DNA of 64,000 bases, from NCBI GenBank assembly GCA_003313425.1, contig NHZP01000024.1:434001-498000 (forward strand), read 5' to 3'. The position numbers were made by a program, and so were the translations under genes. The notes beneath the pieces are model-generated. The model was not told where the DNA came from, searched no databases, and worked only from the letters and a program-made list of their open reading frames with translations. Positions 46,103-57,903 of the stretch are shown here, piece after piece. Source of the DNA: Pseudopyrenochaeta lycopersici. Lineage: Eukaryota; Ascomycota; Dothideomycetes; Pleosporales; Pseudopyrenochaetaceae. Every line of letters starts with the position of its first letter. The stretch's first letter is position 1.

Positions 46103-48364
46103 TCATGCAACTGCCGCAAAGTTAAGCTTCGGATATCCAGTTTCAACCCCCCCTGCAGCACTATTTCCTGTTCCCAGCAATACTACAAAGGTGGCTTTGC
46201 CGTGACCATGCCCTTGCCCATCGCCCCTGACGTGTCCCAGATACGCTCCCAGCTCCTCATCATCACCCACTTCTACGACAACTTCTCTGTCTTGCTGCCC
46301 GCCCCTGTATGTGACTAAGCCCTCCAACTTGTGGATAACGGTACCAGGATGTTCGCGCATAGCTAGATTTCGAAGCTCGGCAACCGAAGGTGCGTGAAGA
46401 ATCGATAGCCAAACAGTCTTGGATGGGAACGGAGTGGTGGAGTGTGAGTGAAGACGAAAGTAGACTGGTAACGGCATGGACTGTACTGGAGAAGTAGGAT
46501 AGTACTGTTGTTGGGTATGAGACATGTAATTGTCCTGAGAGCGTTGGAGGTGTTGCTGTGCAGCGGGGTCATACTGGCGTTGTTCATAGTGCTGCTCGTC
46601 TTGATAGTCAGGCACGGGAAGGACAGCGGCATCGCTTGCAGCCAGGAGCAGGGAGGGATCGATCTGCAGATCCGAGGCTGATGATATTGCCGGCATGGTG
46701 GTGTAACTTTCCTGCGGAGCGTTGACCCTCCTGGCAAGCACATCTCTGCCCCTGTTCTGCAAGATTGATGGACTCGAAGCCACAACCGGAGGTGCTGGGC
46801 CCGGTCCAGGGCCTTGATGGATTTGCTTCTTCTTGGTCGGATCTTTTGCAGTCTTCTCTTGTTGTTGCCTCTTCATCACATCCCTCGCCAACACTTCTAT
46901 AGCCCTTAACTTTCTGGCATGCTCTGGATCTGCTTCGCCCTGGGCAAGCGCCCTCACCAGGAACTCAGACTCGTTGACCCAGGCCTGCTTCAGCTCTGTC
47001 CAGTGCTGTTCTCCAGCTTCGTGTTTGTTTGTGAAGTGGTCTGCTTTGAGTTTGGCGGCGAATGCGCTTCGAACGTGACGTGTTTGCTCGGGGTTGAGGG
47101 AAAGGATGTTCTTTGCGTCGGGGAGGGTCATGCGGTTTTCCATTGTCCTGAGACGCTTTGTGACGTCCATGCATATCACATCGAGTGACAGCGCTCTCTG
47201 TCCCTTTGGTCTGAATAGCGCGTCATTGTTCTGTAGCACTTCGGGCTCTTGCTGAAAGACTGCGGACAGATGGCCGTTCTCGCGAATCAACTGCTGCACA
47301 ATCTGCGCCCACTTCTCAGGGCCGGCGATGGTCTTCTTCACCACATCTTCATGCTTGCAAATATCGAGGAAGCTTTCCCGAACTTCGCGATACATGTCAT
47401 TGTCCAAGCCGAGGTAGGCCTTTGCTTCATCGATGGTTGTCTCTGATGGGAAGCGCGGAGGTTCGCCGGGAGTGTCTGCGGGTAGTCCAGCCCAGCCGCG
47501 TGTGCGACGTCGCCTTTTCCTTGTGCGCCATTTCTCATCGCTTTCGACCTGAAGTTGTTCCTGCCGTAGTTGCTTCCGCAGAATATCCTCGGCGCTCAGG
47601 GGCACAGTGTCGGGTTCGGGGAGGATAGGCTGAGGTTCCTGAAGACTGTTTGCCTGTTCGTCTTGAGCCAGCTCGTGCTCCGTGTCGCTCTCGTCTTCAC
47701 TGGACGATTCCGCAAGTATCGCGTTCGCAAGCTCATTGATCAAGCCCTTCCCGGGTACAACCTTTGGCCTCTTTTTCTTCTTCTTAGCTTTCTTCTGTAT
47801 CCCACCATTCGCAGTCTGCTTCTTCTTAGGCCTGGGAACACTTTCTCTAAGCAGGAGTTTGAGTCTCAATCGGAGTCTTATGAGCTCACGGTCATTGATC
47901 TGGAATCCCTCAGCCTGCAGCGTGTCCACCATGTCCTTTTGTGTGTAGTTCTGCTCCCATAGCTCATGGAGGCGGGCGACGAGGGCCGGATTCTTGTGTG
48001 CTGGGTTCTGCTTGCTGGGAAAGTCCCATCGCTGCGGGGTGTTTTAGTAATGAGTTTGATGGGCGGTGGAAGGGTCGCCAGAGTCATGGTGGCAGCGTAC
48101 CTTGAACTGGGTCTGAAAGGCTCGTTTACTGTTGAGGCATTGTCAGTATTGCGTCCTCTTCCATGCAGCAGACATGAGGAGCAGATGCTGGGTGTATATG
48201 GGCCTGCAAAATGTACGGCGCCCCGTACAGCCAACCGCGCAGTCAACCTACCTCGGCGTAAACCCGCGGATCTCCCAATAAGATATGACCTCGTCCAGGC
48301 TCCTCTTTTCTTCCACGTATAGCCTGTAGCACTCGGCTTCCTTGTCATCCCAGTTGTACACCAT
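46103..48364 (-). CDS. Clr5-domain protein
   Basis: Exons 48364-48252, 48128-48101 and 48031-46103 give 689 residues. The tiny 28-nt second exon is needed to complete the Clr5 domain at the N-terminus. Together the three exons read MVYNWDDKEAECYRLY, WEIRGFTPR, SKRAFQTQFKRWDFP, then LHELWEQNYTQKDM. The Clr5 domain is a short fungal DNA- or chromatin-associated module named after fission-yeast Clr5, a factor in heterochromatin silencing. A basic stretch follows (KKKKKRPKV), then acidic tracts, a basic patch (RKRRRRTRGW), a conserved helical region and a Gln/Tyr-rich part. The C-terminal ~100 residues have a folded look (YFRLHSHSTTPFPSK, HKLEGLVTYRGG). Probably a nuclear regulator; targets unknown. 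Confidence 0.85.
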
Positions 48365-48745
48365 CGTGGTAGTTGCGCACAGCCGGAGTTGGGGCAGTCG
48401 AATTGCGCAAATGGTTTTGGGCTCGACGCGTTGCTGCACGACAGGGTGAAAGGCCCGCCATAGCGCCAAGACGAGCCTCGGCTGTCACTGTCCCGAATGC
48501 GTCGAGTCCAAATGGTCATGCTTCACTATTTCGAACGCCTCTCCCGAAAATTGGTTCCGCTTGGCGCCATGTAATCACAATGGCGTCTCCCGGGGTCACA
48601 AATTACTCTGCATACCTCGTTGACCGCTCTTGTTTGCCCTTCTCGCCTGTGCCTCTGTTCTGAGTTTGAGACGTACCCCGCTACTCCTTCCACGAACTAC
48701 CCCTCCAAACATACACCGTCTAGACATCCACACACAGTCTTTCCA
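48365..48745. promoter_or_regulatory. divergent promoter region, Clr5 gene and L-rhamnose dehydrogenase
   Basis: 381 bp between the two start codons. Both genes must have promoters here. No palindromic binding site is obvious by eye. Confidence 0.5.
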
Positions 48746-49658
48746 ATGGGCCTCTGGAAACCAGATTCTGGCGCTGTGGCCAGCCCACAATTGCTCGCGG
48801 GCAAGAACATGGCAATAACCGGTGGTGTCACAGGTATTGGCCGCGCCATCGTCCTGGGTTACCTGGCTCACGGCGCAAACGTCGCAGTGAACCATCTGGG
48901 CGATCCAAAATCCTCCTCACAGTACAAGTCGCTTATTGAAGAGGCCGTAGAAAGCTTAAAAAGTAGCAAGGAGGACGTAGAGAAGAGCTTAATAGAAGTA
49001 CCAGGCGATGTAGGAGACCCAGAGACGGGCAAGAAGTTGGTGAAAGCGGTGGTGGACAAATGGGGAAGATTGGATGTGATAGTGAGCAATGCTGGAGTTT
49101 GTGAATTCAAAGAGTTTCTGGAGTATGTACCTCTTCCTTTACAACACAATCTTAGCATTCCAGCAAGCAACAAGCTAACATACGGGTAATTGCAGGATTA
49201 CGCCAGACCTCTGGAACTCAACCCTCAATACAAACCTCACAGGCGCATTCCACACCATCCAAGCCGGAGCCCAGCAACTCTCTTCCCAATCACCACCAGG
49301 CGGTTCCATAATCGGCATCAGCTCCATCTCCGCACTCGTCGGCGGCGCCTACCAAGGCCACTATACGCCCACCAAGGCTGGCGTGCTTTCGCTCATTCAG
49401 TCATCTGCATGTGCTCTAGGCAAATACAACATTCGGTGCAACGCATTGCTGCCGGGAACAATTAAAACACAGTTAAATGAGAAGGATTTGGAGGATGAGC
49501 AAAAGCGAAAGTACATGGAAGGACGGATACCCCTGGGGCGAACGGGAGTGCCTAGCGATCTCGCAGGACCAGCGGTCTTTCTGGGCAGTGACCTCAGTGG
49601 ATACGTTACTGGTGCACAGCTTCTGGTTGACGGAGGCCTGTTTGTGAATCTTCAATGA
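48746..49658 (+). CDS. L-rhamnose-1-dehydrogenase-like SDR
   Basis: Exons 48746-49122 and 49196-49658 give 279 residues. It is a classical short-chain dehydrogenase: TGGVTGIG at 25-32, DVIVSNAGVCEF, GISSISALVGG, YTPTKAG (Tyr and Lys) and the ending GAQLLVDGG. The start LWKPDSGAVASPQLLAGKN and the GYLAHGANVAVNHLGDP segment resemble fungal L-rhamnose-1-dehydrogenases (RHA1/LraA). These oxidise L-rhamnose to L-rhamnono-gamma-lactone in the cytosol, usually with NAD(P). The next gene encodes a lactonase-like protein for the following step, which strengthens the assignment. Other sugar dehydrogenases of the same family remain possible. The intron has a clear branch site (GCTAACA). Confidence 0.8.
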
Positions 49659-49777
49659 GCACCGTAACCTAGCCAAGGTCCATTATAGACAAAAAATTCA
49701 GATATCTTTCTCAGAATCATATCAACAATATAGATATATATACAACCCAGCATAGCGCATACCTCAAACCCCCAGAT

Positions 49778-50960
49778 TCACAACTCAACACCATACGCTT
49801 CACTTGCCGCCCCCCACCAAACCCTCTCCCTCTCCTCGGCTGTCAAACCTCTTTGCTCCAAATACTCCTCCACAATCTGCACCCAGAACCCCCAGTTCCC
49901 ATTCTCTCCCTTTGGCCCACCAACATTACACACTGGCCAATCGCTCCCGAACATGACTCTACTGGGGAAACAGGTAAAAACATGGTCTAGGAAAGGGCTT
50001 AAAGCGCTGACAACCGTAGAGATATTATCAGGAGTTGGTTGGTCCTCGAATTCATTGAAAGCACCTGAGAATTTCATGAAAATGTTGGCGTCGGAATTGA
50101 GATGGCTGAGCGCAGCAGTCCAGCGCCGGTGGGGAGACGGGGTGGTGGAAAGGGGAGGTTTGCAGAGGTGATCTGTAAAACGTCGTTAGGACTAAATTCT
50201 GGAGTTTCCTTTTTCATTGGGAATTCACGTAGACGGTGGATAACAACGTACTTAGAACAAATCTAACATGTCCGTGTTGGCTGGAATTCTGTTCTCTCTT
50301 CCGAACTTGGTCAATCATGGCGCCGACATGCTCGACTTGCTCGACGCCATCGCGGTGTGTATCGATGCCGACGTCGAAAGCCCATCCTTTCCCACCTCTG
50401 CCGTTCCGAAGGGAGACGATGTTGTTCAGCCAGTCCTCGCTTTCAACCAGTCTCTTCACCTCACCCTCAGCCTTGCCCTGGAGCAGATATCGAAATCCGA
50501 CGACGCGTTGCCAGAGGGTCGGTCCTGATACATGCTCCGCAAGATGCAGGTATTCAGTGAAGATTGAGGGAGGGAGATGAAATGGCGCCCAAATTACAGC
50601 CCCTTTTAACAATTCTCCATCTTTGGTCTCAAAGCCATCGCCTTCTTGAGCCTTACCTTCCACGATCCTCCGAAGAAACTTAACCTCTTCTAACGGCTCC
50701 TTTGCCCATTCTGCCAATTTGCTCCGTTTCTCTTCGTCACTGGCCGCTGCATCAATCTCAGGAGTAGTCGACGGCAGATACCGATCTGTCTCCACATAAA
50801 CAAACCCACTTGGTTTCGATTCGGTAACAGCCTTGTAGTCCTCAATGCCATGTCTCTTAGCTAATTGATGGCCCTCTGTCATCCACCCATGATTCGAAGA
50901 TTGCGTAGACGTGCTGGGCCAGAGATGAATATGCGAGTCCAGGATGCGGGATGGCGACAT
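49778..50960 (-). CDS. amidohydrolase-2 family, L-rhamnono-gamma-lactonase-like
   Basis: Exons 50960-50252 and 50172-49778 give 367 residues. The metal-site motif DSHIHLWP starts at residue 8 (His10, His12). Later blocks are VGFRYLLQG, WAFDVGIDTH, FVLNHLCKP and, near the end, RVMFGSDWPVC with the metal-binding Asp. This is the amidohydrolase-2 (PF04909) pattern, and the fungal L-rhamnono-gamma-lactonase (LRA2/LraB), which opens the lactone to L-rhamnonate, belongs to it. The gene converges on the dehydrogenase gene with only 119 bp between stops. Activity on other lactones or decarboxylation is possible for relatives, so the specific substrate is an inference from the neighbour. Confidence 0.8.
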
Positions 50961-53900
50961 TGTAGCAGCCGGGGATGGGATCCTGATAAGTACTTAGTAT
51001 GATTGAGTATGGTGGTTATAGTGTGGCTTGATGCTCCGATATCAATATTGAGGGATGCAGATGGCGTTGGCTAGAACGTCTGAAATGATTTCCGTTTTGT
51101 CTGGTGAGCGTTCGATGCGGGGACATAAGTGTTTCGGTTGGCGGGGTAATGATGACCGAAGATACTGATCGGTATTCTGCAAATTAAAGATGCTCTAATC
51201 TTTTGTTAAGCCTGGTTGTTAATGCAGATACAGATGTGACAATCATGTGGTAATAGCCATGTGGTGATTGGTGCATGTCTATAGGATTCATAGTCTATGG
51301 TAGAAAATTAGTCAAACGTGGCATATGGCATTGAGACTGTTGGTATGTTTGACATTGCGTGAGATATGTAGACTACTAGAAAATTAGCTGGGTAATCTTC
51401 GGCCCTACGAGTATAGAGGTGGTGGCGCAGACTGTGGTCGGTCAATTTGAACTATGTCGTGCACTTGGTCAATGAGGAAAATACGCACATGTCACTCCCT
51501 GAGGCATAATTGTTGTGACAAATATCCTAGAAGTTTTCTCGACCTTGATGCTAAAACACATTAGGTTATTTAGCTATCAACGTCATACTCACGCCGTGGT
51601 TCACGGAATCGATCGCGATTCCAACTATCATACAGGGGTTGTGATGTCAGACTAAATTTCTTGCAAAGGTGTGGACAGCGAGACATTAAAGCATGCTAAT
51701 GCAAATTCAAACTAGGCATAGAGGATGCTCACACTCGGTAGCAAGCTACATGCCCATGGAGGGTGTGCCTGATAATCACACGATCACGTCCGGTGATGTC
51801 CCGTCGAAAGGAAGTTCGAGTCGACTTCACGCAGGATTTAGTCCTCCCGCATTGACAAGGACAGGCTCCAGGCCCAAATTGCGAGCTGACAAGGGAACGG
51901 TGGGGGTAGGAAAGGGTTGTCGCTTGTAGCGCGCGAACCCTTGTGCAGAGCTAAGGGCCCCTCGCTCTCTTGAGAGAATCCCAGTTCCAAGGCAAGGAGG
52001 GGTAAATCACCAGAGGAAAGAACGCCGAAAAAAAAAGCGCCGACTGCGACTGTAAAATAGCATTGTGGAGCTCAACAAACAAAAGAGGGTCACGTGTCGG
52101 GAGGCTCTGTTGGCTGTTTAGTGTTGGTGGTGTGTCGTGTTGGTGAATTTTCGCCATCGGCAACTCACATAACGATAGCTTCTTCGCATAAAATGTGTGG
52201 TACGCCTAGACTATCAGTTCGCAGTAGTCTGACTCAACAGTTCAGCTATCGATCGCCATCTTAAGCCGGCCCCTCCAAAGACGAGACCCTCACCGGAAAT
52301 AGAGGGTCCAAGAAAGGACCGTCTTTGCTAGTGGGACACGAGATTTCCATATCAAGACCCCTCAAGCGCGTCAAAAGGGCTTGTTTGTCGCGCGCTAGTC
52401 GCGTTCGTGTCCACACCCGTTTGCACATCATATGTCATAGCTGATCAGCAACAGGTCAGATTTGAATCCAGCTGGTCTGAGATGAGATGGATGTCGTGCA
52501 TAGACGGGCCGGAATGGGCGACACAGCACACTACAATCTTACTCGTGCGGCATCGAATGCCTAGATAGGAGGATGGGGAAAGTGTGCTGCTTGGCTACGT
52601 CGATGTTGTGGTAGGGGGTACGAAGTAGTGGGGTGTCAGAGCCTGGACGTCGCAAGTGCGGGTGTGAATGTGGAGAAAACAGGAAAGACCCTGGACACCG
52701 AACCAAGTGCCGAGTCAAGCTCAAGCATCAGCTTACTGCACGACATTTTAGTGTGTTGGTGCATTACTCCTCGCATTTGTGCAGTGGAGTTGCCGTCTGG
52801 CTCGCTCGGATCAATAAGCCGACATGTGGTAACGCGATGACCTTTACTTGAGACCACAGTAGAGCGGCGGTACATGCCATTGTTGGCAACAAGGGCACTG
52901 AGTAAGCGAGAGGATTAGCGTGCAGATGCAGGGTCTGAAGGGGGTGCTGCTCGTGCAGAAATCGAGGTTGTTGAAAGCAGTCAGTGGAATGACATTGATC
53001 AGTGTAGGGTGTGAGAGTCGCATCCTGTGTCTCAACTTATGCGGAACCATAGCACTATGGAAAAGGCAACACGCGCGAAATTGATCAGCGAACCCTAAAT
53101 CGGGCGTCTTCGGATTGGCGAATTGACAGGAATACTAGTTAAGGTTATCTTGTCATATTGGCTGTATTATATACGTGATAGCCGATGGATGGAAAATTAG
53201 TCCGGCACAATTTTGTCCCCCGGCGGGATCCAATCAGCTGCAGCTTCGATTGACCTTCCTTGAACAGAGGAACACCGGTCAGCGATGCCGAATTATCCAA
53301 GGTGTCGATTTAGATCACAACCGCTCTACTAGTATGCAAGACAAGTACGTCGAAAGTATCTGAGATTAAGACTGTCATGATAAATGCCATTGCGCAACGG
53401 CCAACATGCCCGTCAGGTCCATGACTCGGAGCGGTTTAAGATTAGAAGGTTGTGCTCGGTGCTCAGATCTCGGTTGAAGCCCGGCACGGCACGAACGCTA
53501 ACGAAGGATGCACCCGAGGTTGACATCGAGACGAGCGTTCCCAGGGAACTACCATGATCTATCATTCCTACATGAAATATTATTTTCCTAGCAAGCCATG
53601 CTAGAGAACCTATGAGTAATGCCTGCTCGGGTTGTCAATCTCCAACTTGCGCAGCCTCGCAGTAGTACGGCAACCTGCGTAAAGTTGGGTCTTAAAAATG
53701 ACACTGTTAGATCCGCCTCCCCCACCGTGCGCTTGGCATATATGGTACTCAATAGGTTTACGCTGCCGCGTCAGCTTGATGCAGCATGAAAATGGGGCGA
53801 TAAGGAGATTTCAATAACTAGAATAATGAAAGTCGGATTGCGTTTGAGGAATTCTTGCGCAAAAGCTCATTTCTTGCTATCGTTGAGCTAGAAGGCATAA

Positions 53901-56163
53901 GGAATATCAGCTGATGATGATACAGCAACCAACAAGCTGCGGACAATGCAATATGTCATCTTGATGAAAAATAGGAATGGATCTTCCCATAATTACGATG
54001 ACAACGCGGGGTGAGGTAGTGAGACATTGCAAGCCACTTTTTTTTTACAGACATACGTGCACGTTGCCAGTGTACCTCGGAGAAGGTATTCCTGAGAGGA
54101 TGTGAATAGCGACCGGCGTATCGCTTGCTGACACCGGTACCGAGGGCGTGTTCTGCGCGTAAAGCGAGATGTGCAGAGTTTTCGCCTTCGACCCGACTGT
54201 TTGGCATCCATTCAAGTGCTGACATGCAAAAGAGAGCGAAAGGTAAATGCCCTCTTATGCGAGTTGAGAGGGTTACTGAGAGTTGGTATTCGTCAGAGAG
54301 CGCGGACCCTGTCCAAGTTACATAGTGGTACATGTGTGGTACCCCTCCTTGCAGGCCTATGGGTGTGGGCAGGAGCCAAGTCATCTCGATGAGTACCTTG
54401 TCCCGCCGAGCTTACCACAGTGTGGCGTTCGTTTATTCTGCAGCTTAGTGTTTTGAGATGTTTTGATCGACCAGGTACCAATGGATTTGTTTCCTTTGCC
54501 ATTGGCGAATGCGACCTGTGCGCAGGCACGCGAGAATCGAGTTGGAAGTCCGTGCCTAATTCGTCTTGCATTCTCTTGCATCGGGGACGCGGGCCACAGA
54601 AGCTTGCATGCAGCAGCCGGGTTCTCAGAATTTGTTACGGATCGGCTGTACAATGCATTGTTCGTCAGAACTTGTCCTGCGAGCGTCGCTTGCACAGCTA
54701 CAAGCAGCTATGACGAGACGTGGAGGATTGGGACTGGCGTCAGCGCCGCTTTCGGCGCCAGTCTAGTGCAGGATCTTGGCTTTGGAGCACACAGGCCTGC
54801 GGGAGCGGGATGTCAAGCATAAGGTTTGGCAAAGGGTCTCTTTCTTCTTGCTCGCTTGCTCGCTTGAAATCCGGGGTGCCGGTCATTGCTCTTCAGGAGC
54901 ACCACCTAGCAAAATCTGCTGTTTGTGCAGATAGTTATTGGCAGGGGAAGCAAAAACGCTGCATGATGATGAAAGAGAGGGTCGGCGATGCGAGTGTGCA
55001 TAAAAAGCCCGACGCCGTCTGGTTCCTCCTGGTGCCCCAATTAAGGCCCGCAGGGTGCAGGCCCGCCTGAGTGGACGTGTTGTTGGTGGGTGGAAGGACT
55101 TTCGGACGCCATAAATCGCCATATGTGTTGACCTCGCAACGCCATCAGAATTGGGTGGGGGGGCGGCGCAACAGTACCAAGAGCGCCATCGACCCCAATG
55201 CACTCTCCAACCGATGCTTGATGGTTGATGGGGCCGGGGAGTGCCTCGCGGTAAGGAAAAGGCGCAGGCGCAGTTGGCGTCGCTACAATGGGCCGTCTGT
55301 GGTGCGACAGTCATAATCCTCCGCCATTCATCGATGCGGGCCATGGCCGAGAGTGGAGATAGCCCGGAAGGGTTTCATTGAGCCCCCATCCCGTGAGCCG
55401 ATAGGTGCCCCCCTGGACAACCACGCACCTGCCCTCTTGGAATAGTCCAACCGAATTGTTACCTTGTTGAAATGCCACTCGTAGGCGCATGCATCATAGT
55501 TTGATGCCGTGCCGCTATTGCTGTCAAAGCACGGCCCCAAGCCTGACGGGAGGATGGAGCTGGTTCGATGTCGTTGACGCGGGTCATGGTTCGCGCTATT
55601 CGTAGTCCGTGCAGCGAATGCCCGGCGCCAGAGGCAGCCGGCCTGGGCGATGCAATGTTTGGGCGATTTGGAGGTATCTGAAGTGTGAATTAGGTTCACT
55701 TGGGGTGTCGGAGAAAAAGCCGTGCGTTTGTGCGACTCTGAGCCAGGCATGCGGAGGCAGTTGTACCACGACGCGAGGTTTAAAGACGAGCAGCAGCAGA
55801 CCGCAAGGCAAGGCAAGCGCAAAGGACACGATGAATAAATGGACTGTGACAATGATGCCAAAATCGATATTTGCATAGACTACATGGGGGGTAATATGCT
55901 CCAATCGCCCGAGAAGAAGAAGAACCGCTGCAATTTTGCATCGCTGATGACCAAGATCTCCTGAAACGCCATATATCCGAACCAGCCCATTTTTGGGCCC
56001 ATTTTGGTAATCCATGAGCGACCATGCTCAATACATAAGAAACAATGCCTTCCCAATTCTATCGTTGAAGATGATAGAGTCGCGATCGTCGAACGTCTAA
56101 CATTACTGCGTCCAAAGGGGGCGGCCGAGACCAGGATGCGGGCCAAATGTGGAAACTCTCACT
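50961..56163. other. 5.2-kb gene-poor interval
   Basis: No recognisable gene between the lactonase start and the glycosyltransferase stop. Many overlapping short frames occur, especially at 54.1-56.0 kb where both strands are open, but none has domains or consistent splice sites. A 139-codon minus frame at 56015-55596 has one strongly hydrophobic run but lies directly in the 3' flank of the GT2 gene. I saw no terminal repeats or transposase. Confidence 0.5.
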
Positions 56164-57723
56164 CTAACTCAAAGAAGATGGGAATATGCACCCTCGCTCA
56201 CGAAGCATGCGCCCGCCTGGGGGTGGGGTCAGGGGGGGTGTTATTGTCGCCATGGGCGGGATCGGCAACATTCTGATGTTGTCGTCGGCATCTGCACCCT
56301 CACGAGTACCCCAAGTGGTCTAACAGGCAGGCGTCAGTTTTGGTGGAGCGAGCCACGGGTGCGGGGCTGGGAACATACCTCTGTGACGGTGATGCAGCCG
56401 TACAGCTTGATGAGATTGTGGAAATAGCCAAATAGGACCGAGACCGGGATGAAGCGGACGTCACCGGGGTTTCGCAGCAAATGCGGGACTAATTTAATCG
56501 TTTTCGCAAACACCCAGTGGGCGATGAACAGAGCCCAGAAGAGGGAGCGGTACCATTGCGCGTCCTGGGGCTGCTTGCTCTCGTCGACAGCATAGTAGCC
56601 AGCTTCGGATAGCGCAAAGTAGAAGGAAGCGAAGAGGAGGCAGTCGAGCAGGAACGCCCATTGCGTAATGGTAGTCTGGAAGACGGCGTAGAGCGACCAT
56701 GGATAGCTCCTGCAAAAGGTTAGCCCAGTCAGCAAATGCGAGCCGGCGGAGAGAAGAGGAGGGGCAGGCTTGGCGCGTAACGACGCCAACTTATGTGCAG
56801 ATATTGAAGCTAGGTGGTACGAACCTCCACATGTGATATTCAGTGAGACTAGTCAGATTGCTCCTCCAATTGGAGCGCACCCAGCGCAGGCACTGGCGCA
56901 GATACTTGGAGTCGTTCTCGAGCGTTGTCTCGACCTCGCACTCACGATGGTTCTGCAATTGAATCTTCCAATTGTGTGTGAAGAGCCAGCGGGTGATGAA
57001 GTTGTCATCGTCAGCGTTTAGGAAGTGGTCGCTGCCCCACGTCTCGTGCGTGAAGCCGTAGGTGAAGTTGGGGTCCTGCAGAATCTCCGAGCGATACGCC
57101 ACGGCTCTTCCCGAGAGGCAGGGCAGCCCGCCGTCAATCCAGTTGCAGGCCGTGCAGTCGAAATTTCTTCGGACCAGATAGATGGCACCCAGGAACTCCC
57201 AAATATTTGAGCGGTTGAAGCGGCGTATTTGCTGGTTGGTCCCCACCCCGCCCACGCGAGGATCCTCAAATGGGGCGAGGATCCATTTTGTGAACTTTTC
57301 TGGGAGCCAGACATCGTCGTCGAGCAAAAGGGTGATTTTGGTCTCGACCTCGGGAATAGCCCGACACAGCTGCCGGCGTTTATTGGCCTGGCTGACTGAC
57401 AAGACTTGGATGATTTTGGGGCTGCCCAGCTCCTCGACCATCTGGTAGACACGCTTGACCCGCGAGTCAGGCGTGACCAGAAGCAACTCAAGAGGCTCGA
57501 GCCGATATGCGCTCTGCACCGTCTCCTTCAATTGCTGGAGATCTTCGGCAACGGTGGGGATGATTACTGTCATGTCTTTGGAGGTGATGGTGGGGTCGTC
57601 GACAGGCTGAATGGGCGTATACGTCCAATTGCTCGCCAGGTTGACCCATAGTCTGACATATCGGAACAAACTGCAGTGACGAGTCAGTGTGATGGTCGGG
57701 CACGGGAAGGGTTGTGCAGCGGG

Positions 57724-57773
<50 letters not shown>

Positions 57774-57903
57774 CAGTAGCAGCAGTAGCAGCAGTAGTAG
57801 CAGCAGCAGCAGCAACACGGGGGCCACGGGCAACGTACAAGAGGGCTAGAAATATACAAAACCAACTCCAATTGGGAAACAGGGCCAGTGAAAAGGGAAA
57901 CAT
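56164..57903 (-). CDS. family-2 glycosyltransferase (CPS1/GT2-type, hyaluronan-synthase-like)
   Basis: Exons 57903-57839, 57670-56825, 56709-56379 and 56319-56164 give 465 residues. An N-terminal membrane segment (FCIFLALFLFRYVRLWVNL) is created only when the first intron is removed. The GT-A fold shows TVIIPTV, LLLDDDVW with Asp139-141, the second acidic block ADDDN at 241-245 and QCLRW at 281-285 (the QxxRW motif of processive GT2 enzymes). At least three hydrophobic helices follow. The last exon begins TTWGTR, a signature of fungal CPS1/GT2 proteins. These are plasma-membrane enzymes of unknown polymer, needed for hyphal growth and virulence in some plant pathogens. The first intron contains a triplet repeat; translating through it would insert a poly-Ala/Thr run, which I consider unlikely. 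Confidence 0.88.
57724..57813. repeat. AGC/AGT triplet microsatellite
   Basis: About 30 triplets of mostly AGC and some AGT on the plus strand (GCT and ACT on the minus strand). It lies inside intron 1 of the GT2 gene by my exon model. The interruptions suggest partial stabilisation, but such repeats vary in length between strains. Confidence 0.85.

Noticed and set aside
55328..56015. Overlapping 139- and 182-codon minus-strand frames downstream of GT2
   Set aside because: They lie in the 3' flank of GT2, overlap each other in different frames and show no conserved features despite one hydrophobic run.
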